From NCBI GenBank assembly GCA_025361665.1, contig JANYKF010000152.1, forward strand, positions 1-5,031: 5,031 nt of DNA, read 5' to 3'. Position 1 is the first letter of the stretch. Each line of letters starts with the position of its first letter. The notes beneath the pieces are model-generated. The model saw nothing but the letters and a program-made list of their open reading frames with translations, was not told the origin of the DNA and did no database searches. Below are positions 1 through 5,031 of this stretch, one piece after another. The translations under genes were made by a program, and so were the position numbers. The DNA comes from Clostridiaceae bacterium. Its GTDB lineage: Bacteria; Bacillota; Clostridia; DSM-8532.

Positions 1-44
1 CACAAAAGTGAGTTTTTACACCAGAATCATTGTTTCATCAGCCA

Positions 45-50
45 TATAAT
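45..50 (+). promoter_or_regulatory. Candidate -10 element upstream of the TetR gene
   Basis: A perfect TATAAT lies 39 bp before the TetR start codon. No convincing -35 hexamer sits 16-18 bp upstream (the 17-bp spaced hexamer is CAGAAT) and there is no TGn extension, so the promoter would be weak or activator-dependent. An imperfect inverted repeat, GTTAG at 54-58 and CTAGC at 65-69, falls where transcription would begin. It could be an autorepression operator of the kind TetR-family genes often have. The hexamer is seen in the sequence; the promoter and operator roles are inference. Confidence 0.4.
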
Positions 51-89
51 GTGGTTAGCACAAACTAGCGGAACCGGAGGCAAAACGGC

Positions 90-674
90 ATGAATGCGGA
101 ACAATACCTCAAGCGCAAGGAACGGCTGCTGATTTCAGCCATTCGGCTGTTGGACGAAGCGGGGCTGGCCGGGGTAACCACGCGTGAACTCGCCCGTCGC
201 GAAGGCATCTCCGAGCCGGCCGTGTATCGCCACTTCGACGGAAAAGTCGAGGTGCTTCACGCCATCCTGAACCGCTTTTCGGAATTTGACGCCGGGCTGG
301 AAAATACCGTGGTGGAGAATGAGATCGCGCCGCTTGAGGCCATCCGGCACATTTTGGGAACTTATGCAGGATATTATGCCGGGTATCCCGAAATCGCGGA
401 CGTGATGTTTTCAATGGACATATGGAAATATGACGACACGCTGGATGCACGGATGAAGGAGATTTTCGGGAATCGACGGAACCTCATGCGAAGACTGGCA
501 GAAAAAGCCATTTCACACGGAGAACTACCGGAGTCGCTGGACGCGGAGGTCATGGCCGGACTGCTGTCGGGCCTCGTGGGGTCGGCGACACTGCAATGGA
601 AAATGCAGGGCATGCCCTATGATTTACGGCAGCGGGTCCTCAGGATGCTGGCATTGATACTGCCGGAAAGCTGA
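90..674 (+). CDS. TetR/AcrR-family transcriptional regulator
   Basis: This 194-residue protein has the usual TetR-family length and layout. The N-terminal three-helix DNA-binding domain covers about residues 8-55, with the helix-turn-helix at 29-49: TTRELARREGIS, then the recognition-helix signature PAVYRHF, followed by GK. The remaining helical part (about 60-194) is the divergent dimerisation and ligand domain. It is rich in Met and aromatic residues but gives no specific ligand clue. The start is supported by GGAGG at 76-80, nine bases before the ATG. The family normally binds palindromic operators as a dimer and is released by a small ligand, often repressing itself and an adjacent gene. 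The next gene, a lone receiver protein 54 bp downstream on the same strand, is the only candidate co-transcribed partner in view. Length and HTH vaguely recall SlmA-type TetR proteins, but the similarity is too weak to assign that role. Family call is secure; target and ligand are unknown. Confidence 0.93.
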   Translation: MNAEQYLKRKERLLISAIRLLDEAGLAGVTTRELARREGISEPAVYRHFDGKVEVLHAILNRFSEFDAGLENTVVENEIAPLEAIRHILGTYAGYYAGYPEIADVMFSMDIWKYDDTLDARMKEIFGNRRNLMRRLAEKAISHGELPESLDAEVMAGLLSGLVGSATLQWKMQGMPYDLRQRVLRMLALILPES

Positions 675-713
675 ATGCCGCGCATGGGCCGGCGAGACCC
701 ACGGATTGGGTTC

Positions 714-720
714 AGGAGGT
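714..720 (+). promoter_or_regulatory. Strong Shine-Dalgarno site of the receiver gene
   Basis: AGGAGGT lies eight bases before the ATG at 729 and is a near-ideal anti-16S match. A second purine run (AAAGGAG, 721-727) lies closer but is too near the start to be the main site. A short inverted repeat, ACCCA at 697-701 and TGGGT at 707-711, sits immediately upstream. It is too small and lacks a T run, so it is not a terminator, and read-through from the TetR gene is plausible. Confidence 0.75.
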
Positions 721-728
721 AAAGGAGC

Positions 729-1151
729 ATGAAACGGGTACTGATTGCCGAAGACGACATGGTTGGACGCAGCATGATGAAACTTTTTCTGGAGGGTCAT
801 GCGACATGCGAGATGGCAGTCGACGGCCTGGAGGCGCTGACCCTTTTTGCCGAATCCATTCAAAAGAGGGATCCCTACGACCTGGTTTTTCTTGACATCA
901 TGATGCCCCAGCTGGACGGACTGAAGGTGCTCAAGGCCATCCGCGACATCGAAGCGCAGAAGCGCATTCCTGAAAAATACCGGATCAAGGCAATCATGAT
1001 CACGGCGCTGAATGACCAGAAAACCGTCGCGGAGTCCTATGAACTCGGCTGTGTCGGCTTTGCATGGAAACCGATCGATCTGGAAAAGCTGGGGAATATG
1101 CTGCGGGAGATTGGATTCTACGAGCCGGACGCGGACTTTGTGGAAATCTGA
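729..1151 (+). CDS. Stand-alone receiver-domain response regulator (CheY/Spo0F-like)
   Basis: This 140-residue protein is a single receiver domain with no output domain. All canonical residues are visible. The acidic Mg-binding cluster is E8-D9-D10. The phospho-acceptor is D56 in the VFLDIMMP block, followed by D63-G64. The switch residue is T92 in IMITA, and the invariant lysine is K114 in the WKP motif with the cis-proline P115. F111 takes the Tyr/Phe switch position. The last roughly 20 residues (GFYEPDADFVEI) form a short acidic tail with no DNA-binding fold. Proteins of this type are phosphorylated by a histidine kinase and act through protein-protein contacts, as phosphorelay intermediates, motility regulators or similar. 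No kinase, phosphotransferase or chemotaxis gene lies nearby, so the pathway is unknown. The strong ribosome binding site fixes the start. It lies 54 bp after the TetR gene on the same strand and may share its transcript. Confidence 0.93.
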   Translation: MKRVLIAEDDMVGRSMMKLFLEGHATCEMAVDGLEALTLFAESIQKRDPYDLVFLDIMMPQLDGLKVLKAIRDIEAQKRIPEKYRIKAIMITALNDQKTVAESYELGCVGFAWKPIDLEKLGNMLREIGFYEPDADFVEI

Positions 1152-1166
1152 AAGCGGCTTGGTTCA

Positions 1167-1195
1167 TTGTGTTCGCGGCAAGAGCCGTATATAAT
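1167..1195 (+). promoter_or_regulatory. Candidate sigma-70/sigma-A promoter for the DUF1385-prmC pair
   Basis: TTGTGT at 1167-1172 and a perfect TATAAT at 1190-1195 are separated by 17 bp, the optimal spacing. The -35 matches the consensus only in its TTG. Initiation would fall near 1202 and give a leader of about 115 nt before the DUF1385 start. It lies in the gap after the receiver gene, where a new transcription unit is expected. No rho-independent terminator for the receiver gene was seen upstream; a 4-bp CGGC/GCCG stem at 1176-1187 is too small and lacks a U tract. Inferred from sequence only. Confidence 0.5.
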
Positions 1196-1304
1196 GGATC
1201 CCATACGGCAAGAAGGATTTTTCGAAGAAGATGATGATGGCAGGACAGAGAAGCGGATGGTTTCCATCCTGAACCCAATCAGTCATGATGACGAAAGGTC
1301 GTGA
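1194..1304 (+). other. Possible 36-codon leader ORF within the intergenic region (doubtful)
   Basis: An ATG at 1194 opens a 36-codon frame ending at TGA 1302-1304, twelve bases before the DUF1385 start codon. The peptide would begin MDPIRQEGFFEEDDDG and is acidic. Support is thin. The only Shine-Dalgarno-like string is AAGAG at 1180-1184, and the ATG overlaps the candidate -10 hexamer, so a transcript starting near 1202 would exclude it. The frame is also the receiver gene's own frame continued past its stop. An open run this long is not rare by chance. I do not recognise the peptide. Confidence 0.12.
1255..1302 (+). promoter_or_regulatory. Cluster of small inverted repeats in the leader of the DUF1385 gene
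   Basis: Three short palindromes sit in the leader. GGATGG/CCATCC around TTT (1255-1269) is a perfect 6-bp stem. GTCAT/ATGAC around G (1282-1292) and ACGA/TCGT around AAGG (1291-1302) follow; these two share bases and would be alternatives. The last one encloses an AAGG string. The real Shine-Dalgarno site (AAAGGA, 1304-1309) lies just outside. They could tune translation of the downstream gene, but they match no riboswitch class I can recognise. The stems are seen directly; a role is speculative. Confidence 0.2.
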
Positions 1305-1315
1305 AAGGACTCGGA

Positions 1316-2473
1316 ATGAACAGGGAGATTTGGCGGAAACCGCTCAAGGCATGTGATGTCGGCGGTGAAGCCCTGATAGAAGGCGTCATGATGCGCGGCA
1401 ACGGGAAAATGGCCGTGGCCGTGAGGATGTTGGACGGGTCCATCGATTTGGAAGTAACCGATTATGTGCCGGCCACCAAACGGAGCCGATGGTTTCGAAC
1501 GCCTTTTGTCCGTGGAGCCGTGTCGTTCGTGGAATCCATGCTGGTCGGCATCCGGGTGCTCCTCAGTTCTGCCGACAAGCTGGAAAGCATGCCGGAGCCA
1601 GCCAAAACAACAGGAGCGGCTGGACCGGCCGCAGTTGTTCAGGAAGACAAGTTCGACAAGCTCATGCGCAAAATCCTGGGAGAGAATTATTTCCAGTACA
1701 TGCTCTACTTATCTGTTGCCATTGCCTTGGTTCTGGGCGTCGGCCTCTTCATGCTGCTGCCGAATTTCCTCACGGATTTACTGAGATTTAACAAAAGCGG
1801 CGCAAAGGGATCCTTTCAGGCCAACCTCATCGAAGGCAGCATGCGCTTGATCCTGTTTGTTTCCTATATCTGGCTGGTATCCCGCAACAAGGAAATCAAA
1901 CGCGTCTTCCAGTATCATGGCGCGGAACACAAGAGCATCTACACGCTTGAAAACATGGAACCTCTTACGGTCGAATACGCCAAAAAGCACACCACGCTGC
2001 ATCCCCGGTGCGGAACCGCGTTCCTCTTCGTCGTCATGTTCATTTCGATTATCGTCTTCATGTTTGCCGGGTGGCATTCACGCATTGTGAACCTCTTGCT
2101 GAGGCTTGTCCTGCTTCCGCTGATTGCTGGCATTTCCTACGAGGTGTTCAAGCTGGCTGCCAAGACGGATTTCAAGCCGCTGCGCGCACTGAGCATGCCG
2201 GGGCTGATGCTGCAGAAAATCACCACCCAGGAACCGGATGACGACATGCTGGAAGTCGCACTCACGGCCCTGCGGGCGGTCGTCGGCCCAGAAGAGTCCA
2301 GAATGCCCGTTGCGGACCAGGCGGCAATGGATCAGATGGCAATGGATCAGATGGAAGTGGACCAGGCGGCAATGGACCAGGCGGCAATGGATCAGATGGC
2401 AGTGGAGGCAGAGGCCGCGGATGCGGGTTTCACATCCGTGCCCGAAGTGGCGGATCCTATGGAAACGGTTTGA
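1316..2473 (+). CDS. DUF1385 (YqhQ family) membrane protein with a repeat-bearing acidic tail
   Basis: This 385-residue protein belongs to the DUF1385/YqhQ family (described in COG3872 as a predicted metal-dependent enzyme; true function unknown). Family hallmarks are visible: GGEALIEGVMMRG (16-28), QYHGAEHK (199-206), HPRCGTAFL (229-237), GISYE (272-276) and PGLMLQKITTQEPDD (295-309). The His, Glu and Cys residues in the middle blocks are the likely metal ligands. Hydrophobic segments at about 127-149, 171-189, 234-253 and 256-279 suggest an integral membrane protein. I chose ATG 1316 because AAAGGA (1304-1309) lies six bases upstream and the family motif then starts at the usual distance. 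A GTG at 1301 (390 residues) is possible but has poorly spaced purines. The family core ends near residue 323. The extra roughly 60-residue tail is acidic and low in complexity and contains six pentapeptide repeats (334-363). Its stop overlaps the prmC start. In many Firmicutes this gene also precedes prmC. Confidence 0.9.
   Translation: MNREIWRKPLKACDVGGEALIEGVMMRGNGKMAVAVRMLDGSIDLEVTDYVPATKRSRWFRTPFVRGAVSFVESMLVGIRVLLSSADKLESMPEPAKTTGAAGPAAVVQEDKFDKLMRKILGENYFQYMLYLSVAIALVLGVGLFMLLPNFLTDLLRFNKSGAKGSFQANLIEGSMRLILFVSYIWLVSRNKEIKRVFQYHGAEHKSIYTLENMEPLTVEYAKKHTTLHPRCGTAFLFVVMFISIIVFMFAGWHSRIVNLLLRLVLLPLIAGISYEVFKLAAKTDFKPLRALSMPGLMLQKITTQEPDDDMLEVALTALRAVVGPEESRMPVADQAAMDQMAMDQMEVDQAAMDQAAMDQMAVEAEAADAGFTSVPEVADPMETV
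2315..2404 (+). repeat. In-frame 15-bp tandem repeat, six copies, in the DUF1385 gene tail
   Basis: Six consecutive 15-bp units encode the pentapeptides DQAAM, DQMAM, DQMEV, DQAAM, DQAAM and DQMAV (residues 334-363). Units such as GACCAGGCGGCAATG and GATCAGATGGCAATG differ by a few bases. Copies 1, 4 and 5 are identical at DNA level, which suggests recent duplication by slippage or unequal exchange. The unit is a multiple of three, so copy-number change keeps the frame. The segment lies after the last conserved family motif and is unlikely to disturb the membrane core. Confidence 0.95.
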
Positions 2474-3552
2474 TGACTTGGCGTAATTTGTTGCTTGAAG
2501 GCCGACAAAGGCTGTTGCCGGCCTTTCATGATGAATCGGCTGAAGAAGTCATGCATGAAGCGCGGTTCCTTCTTTCGTGGGCATCCGGCCTTTCGGCCGC
2601 CTGGCTGCTTGCGCATGGCGATGAAGAAGCCGTCCGTGATGCCGGTACTTTTCATGATCCGACAGATTCAGCGGGCAGTCCCTTGGTGGAACGTTATCGC
2701 GCGGCGCTTGCCTGTCGTGTAAACCGGGAACCGGCCGCATATATCACCGGGCAGGCAGGGTTCTGCGGTCAGCTTTTCGATGTGAATCCTGCCGTTCTGA
2801 TTCCCCGCCCGGACACGGAGCTTTTGGTGGAGATTGTTTCCGCATTCATGCAGGACCGCGCTGCAGTTCCCGAAAGACAGGAAAATCCCTCTGTTGACGA
2901 CCATTGCCCCGGTCATTTCCAAGGCCCGCGGATTCTGGAAATCGGGACCGGTTCCGGCTGCATATCCTGCATCCTGGCACTGAACCATGAAAAGCTGCAC
3001 GCGGCAGCCGTTGACATATCCGGTGACGCCCTTGCGGTTGCGCACCGCAATGCATCCCGGCTGGGCGTATCCGGGCGGATCCGGTTTTATCAGGCGGATG
3101 TCCTGTCGGAGGATCTGTCGGATGTCCTGTCGGAGGATCTGTCCGATGTCCTGTCGGAGGATCTGTCGGATGTCCTGTCGGATGTCCTATCGGAGGATCT
3201 GTCGGCCGATCCATCGTCTGTCCGATACGATGCCATCGTTTCCAATCCGCCTTACATCCCTACAGCGGATTTAGCCGGGCTGATGCCGGACGTCGCGCGA
3301 TATGAACCGCACATTGCTTTGGATGGCGGAACGGACGGGCTTTTGTTCTATCGCCGCCTGCTCCGGGTTTCGAAAGATCTTCTGAAACAGGATGGATTGC
3401 TGGCAGTCGAGATCGGCTACAATCAAGGAATCACGGTCCCCGATCTTTTTCGCGAAGCGGGGTTCGTTCCGACGGTTCATTTCGATCCCGGCGGCAATCC
3501 AAGGGTTGTCACGGCGAAAGCAGCCTTGGGACAGACTCATCTTTCTGATTGA
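2473..3552 (+). CDS. prmC: Peptide chain release factor N5-glutamine methyltransferase PrmC (HemK), with an expanded loop
   Basis: PrmC transfers a methyl group from S-adenosylmethionine to the glutamine of the GGQ motif in release factors RF1 and RF2 in the cytosol, aiding termination. The 359-residue protein has an N-terminal helical release-factor-binding domain (about 1-80). The linker motif follows (REPAAYITG, 85-93; VLIPRPDTELLVE, 108-120). The class I methyltransferase domain has motif I EIGTGSGC (156-163), the acidic ribose-binding D181 and the catalytic NPPY at 258-261. A GG-N-PRVV block lies near the C terminus. The family is usually about 280-290 residues. The excess comes from a longer linker (about 125-150) and a 36-residue run of DVLS/EDLS repeats (209-244) just before NPPY. 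Catalytic motifs are intact, so activity is plausible. ATG 2473 overlaps the previous stop as TGATG, implying translational coupling; TTG 2470 is an alternative. The upstream Shine-Dalgarno is weak. prfA, often the next gene, is absent here. Confidence 0.93.
   Translation: MTWRNLLLEGRQRLLPAFHDESAEEVMHEARFLLSWASGLSAAWLLAHGDEEAVRDAGTFHDPTDSAGSPLVERYRAALACRVNREPAAYITGQAGFCGQLFDVNPAVLIPRPDTELLVEIVSAFMQDRAAVPERQENPSVDDHCPGHFQGPRILEIGTGSGCISCILALNHEKLHAAAVDISGDALAVAHRNASRLGVSGRIRFYQADVLSEDLSDVLSEDLSDVLSEDLSDVLSDVLSEDLSADPSSVRYDAIVSNPPYIPTADLAGLMPDVARYEPHIALDGGTDGLLFYRRLLRVSKDLLKQDGLLAVEIGYNQGITVPDLFREAGFVPTVHFDPGGNPRVVTAKAALGQTHLSD
3097..3204 (+). repeat. In-frame 12/24-bp tandem repeat inside prmC
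   Basis: The 108-bp run consists of nine 12-bp units of two kinds, GATGTCCTGTCG (DVLS) and GAGGATCTGTCG (EDLS), arranged as three 24-bp pairs, one lone DVLS and a fourth pair. Across the copies only two silent differences appear (TCC for TCG at 3142-3144 and CTA for CTG at 3187-3189), so the expansion looks recent. It encodes residues 209-244. The first Asp coincides with the conserved acidic position after the FYQA strand, so the repeat seems to have grown from the native sequence of that loop. All copy-number changes keep the frame. Confidence 0.97.
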
Positions 3553-3557
3553 CAAGA

Positions 3558-3619
3558 GCGCCTGTGAAAAACACTTCGCGTTTGCGGCAAAGCCGCCAGT
3601 GGTAACCACCACAGGGCGT
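3558..3619. other. Branched inverted-repeat structure between convergent prmC and fhs
   Basis: The 73-bp gap (3553-3625) contains nested complementary arms. An outer 8-bp stem, CGCCTGTG (3559-3566) with CACAGG-G-CG (3610-3618, one bulged G), encloses three small hairpins. These are AAACAC/GCGTTT around TTC (3569-3583, one mismatch on this strand, G-U on the other), GCGGC/GCCGC around AAA (3584-3596), and GTGG/CCAC around TAA (3599-3609). The overall shape is a small four-branched fold on either strand. It lacks tRNA features and an obvious gene. It could be a bidirectional end-of-transcript structure or the remnant of a dispersed palindromic element. Complementarity is seen directly; function is inferred. 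Confidence 0.4.
3567..3596 (-). terminator. Possible weak terminator for fhs
   Basis: Read on the minus strand, downstream of the fhs stop, a GC-rich hairpin (GCGGC, TTT, GCCGC) is followed by a second stem, AAACGC/GTGTTT with a GAA loop. This pairs fully if one G-U is allowed and ends in five T residues. The T run is short and partly used in the stem, so termination would be weak. No good U-tract hairpin is seen for prmC on the plus strand. Confidence 0.25.
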
Positions 3620-3625
3620 CAGTGA

Positions 3626-5031
3626 CTAAAACAGGCCGGTGATGACCCCGTTGGCGTCGATGTCCATTTTATTGGCGGACGGAACTTTCGGCAGTCCCGG
3701 CATGGTCATGATGTCTCCGGTGAGGACCACGACGAAACCCGCGCCGGCCGACAGCCGGACCTCCTTGACGGTCAGATCGAAGCCGGTTGGGCTGCCCAGG
3801 AGCTTGGGGTTGTCGGAGAGCGAATACTGCGTCTTTGCCATGCAGACGGGCAGATGCCCGTATCCCAGTGCCTCGATGCCCTGCAGATCCTTCAGGGCCT
3901 TGTCCGCGAAGACAACGTTCGCCCCGCCGTATATTTCCCGGTTAATCGTTTCGATCTTTTTCCGCAGCGGCAAATCCAATTCATAGAGCGGCCTGAATGC
4001 GGTGGGTGTGCGCTCTATCAGTGCGCAAAGGGTTTCCGCCAGTTCGCGGCCGCCCTCTCCCCCTTTTGCGAACACTTCCGAAAATGCGACATCCACTCCC
4101 CATTCGGCACATGTTGCCTTCACGAAGTCAATTTCCGTTTCCGTGTCCGATGTGAAGTGATTGATGGCGACGACTACGGGCACCCCGAATTTATGCAGGT
4201 TGGCGATGTGGCGGCCAAGGTTTGTGATGCCGCTCCGCAGTGCCGGCAGATTCTCGATGGCCGTGTCTTCCTTCTTCACGCCGCCGTTGTACTTGAGTGC
4301 GCGCACGGTGGCGACGAGAACCACCGCGTCGGGCGTCAGTCCGGCATAGCGGCACTTGATGTCGAAGAATTTCTCGGCACCCAGATCGGCACCGAACCCG
4401 GCTTCCGTAATGACGTAGTCGGAAAGCTTCAGGGCAAGCCTGGTGGCGGAAACACTGTTGCAGCCGTGCGCGATGTTCGCGAACGGGCCGCCGTGCATGA
4501 ATGCCGGCGTATTTTCAAGCGTTTGCACAAGGTTCGGCTTGATGGCGTCCTTCAGGAGCAGGGTCATCGCTCCGGCCACATTGAGCTCGCCGGCCGTGAC
4601 GGGCTTGTCGTCCAGCGTCCAGGCCACGAGGATGCGTGCCAGGCGGTCCTTCAGATCCATGAGATCGGTCGCCAGGCAGAGAATCGCCATCACTTCGGAG
4701 GCAACCGTGATGTTGAAGCCGTCCTCCCGCGGGAATCCGTTGGCCTTGCCCCCCAGCCCGACCACGATGTCCCGCAGGGCGCGGTCGTTCATGTCCATCA
4801 CCCGCCGCCAGGTGATCCGCCGGACGTCGACGCCGAGCTCGTTGCCGTGGTGGATGTGGTTGTCGAGGAGCGCGGCGAGGAGGTTGTTGGCGAGGGCGAT
4901 GGCGTTGAAGTCGCCCGTGAAGTGGAGGTTGATGTCCTCCATGGGGACGACCTGGGCGAAGCCGCCGCCGGCGGCGCCCCCCTTCATGCCGAAGACCGGC
5001 CCGAGGGAGGGCTCGCGGAGGCAGATCACCG
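3626..5031 (-). CDS. fhs: Formate–tetrahydrofolate ligase (10-formyl-THF synthetase), 5' end outside the window
   Basis: The enzyme joins formate to tetrahydrofolate with ATP hydrolysis to give 10-formyl-THF, the entry of formate into the folate one-carbon pool and the methyl branch of the Wood-Ljungdahl pathway in acetogens; it is cytosolic. About 467 residues are present. The fragment opens in mid-domain with [20 protein letters not shown], followed by [83 protein letters not shown] and the typical end [18 protein letters not shown]. All are strongly conserved in the family. Full-length enzymes have about 555-560 residues, so roughly 90 N-terminal residues, including the ATP-binding P-loop, lie beyond position 5031. 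The GTG at 5029 is an internal valine codon, not the start. The stop is TAG at 3628-3626. The gene converges on prmC with a 73-bp gap. The first 97 visible codons (4739-5029) all end in G or C, unlike the rest. Presence alone does not prove acetogenesis. Confidence 0.96.
   Translation of the reverse strand, partial: VICLREPSLGPVFGMKGGAAGGGFAQVVPMEDINLHFTGDFNAIALANNLLAALLDNHIHHGNELGVDVRRITWRRVMDMNDRALRDIVVGLGGKANGFPREDGFNITVASEVMAILCLATDLMDLKDRLARILVAWTLDDKPVTAGELNVAGAMTLLLKDAIKPNLVQTLENTPAFMHGGPFANIAHGCNSVSATRLALKLSDYVITEAGFGADLGAEKFFDIKCRYAGLTPDAVVLVATVRALKYNGGVKKEDTAIENLPALRSGITNLGRHIANLHKFGVPVVVAINHFTSDTETEIDFVKATCAEWGVDVAFSEVFAKGGEGGRELAETLCALIERTPTAFRPLYELDLPLRKKIETINREIYGGANVVFADKALKDLQGIEALGYGHLPVCMAKTQYSLSDNPKLLGSPTGFDLTVKEVRLSAGAGFVVVLTGDIMTMPGLPKVPSANKMDIDANGVITGLF

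Noticed and set aside
697..711. Terminator after the TetR gene
   Set aside because: The ACCCA/TGGGT stem is only 5 bp and is followed by a Shine-Dalgarno site, not a T run.
2238..2486. Plus-strand frame with RWQWIRWKW-like Trp/Arg repeats resembling an antimicrobial peptide
   Set aside because: It is the +1 reading of the 15-bp repeat in the DUF1385 tail. The parent gene has clear family motifs and a supported start, so the Trp/Arg pattern is a by-product.
2315..3204. CRISPR-like direct repeats
   Set aside because: The repeats are contiguous with no spacers, short and in frame with conserved genes, so they are coding tandem repeats.
2846..3214. Antisense frame with TDPPTGHP-type repeats opposite prmC, and a plus-strand frame (2987-3274) with RRICRMS repeats
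   Set aside because: Both are shadows of the 12/24-bp repeat. Because the unit is divisible by three, every frame through it reads as a repetitive peptide. Neither has a convincing start or extends beyond the well-supported prmC gene.
3558..3619. tRNA-like cloverleaf
   Set aside because: The hairpins have 4-6 bp stems and 3-nt loops, with no anticodon loop, no T-loop GTTCRANNC and no CCA end, and the total length is too short.
3639..3986. Plus-strand frames opposite fhs (3639-3986 and 4161-4349)
   Set aside because: They lie antisense to a gene with strong family motifs throughout and have no recognisable protein features or good ribosome binding sites.
5027..5029. GTG as the start codon of fhs
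   Set aside because: It is the codon for an internal residue just before the conserved [11 protein letters not shown] block. Known family members have about 90 residues before this point, including the P-loop, so the gene continues past the window edge.

Overview
The window most resembles a chromosomal segment from an anaerobic, moderately GC-rich bacterium, probably in or near the Clostridia (Bacillota). This rests on two things. A DUF1385/YqhQ membrane protein gene directly followed by prmC is a pairing well known from Firmicutes, and formate–tetrahydrofolate ligase is abundant in clostridia and acetogens. Good purine-rich Shine-Dalgarno sites and TATAAT-type promoters fit too. The assignment is inference; no rRNA or other lineage marker is present.

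Layout, left to right. Positions 1-89 hold a promoter-like region. At 90-674 (+) is a complete TetR-family repressor. After a 54-bp gap comes a stand-alone receiver-domain response regulator at 729-1151 (+), which has all phosphorylation-site residues but no output domain. A 164-bp non-coding stretch (1152-1315) carries the best promoter candidate in the window, small inverted repeats and a possible leader ORF. It leads into a translationally coupled pair: a DUF1385 membrane protein (1316-2473, +) and prmC, the release-factor glutamine methyltransferase (2473-3552, +). The two genes overlap by one base (TGATG). A 73-bp gap that can fold into several hairpins separates them from a convergent gene, fhs (formate–tetrahydrofolate ligase, 3626-5031, -). 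The 5' end of fhs lies beyond the right edge of the window.

The genes are mostly housekeeping. PrmC modifies the GGQ motif of peptide release factors, DUF1385 is a conserved membrane protein of unknown function, and fhs feeds one-carbon units into folate metabolism. The TetR and receiver genes are regulators whose targets and partner kinase are not visible here.

The unusual content lies inside these ordinary genes. Both members of the coupled pair carry a recent-looking in-frame tandem repeat: a 15-bp unit six times in the acidic tail of the DUF1385 protein, and a 12/24-bp unit over 108 bp in prmC, in the loop just before the catalytic NPPY motif. Separately, fhs shows an abrupt change in codon use: 97 consecutive codons at the right end all finish in G or C, whereas the rest of the gene is mixed. 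I found no CRISPR array, insertion sequence, tRNA or rRNA, and no clear sign of a new multi-gene system.
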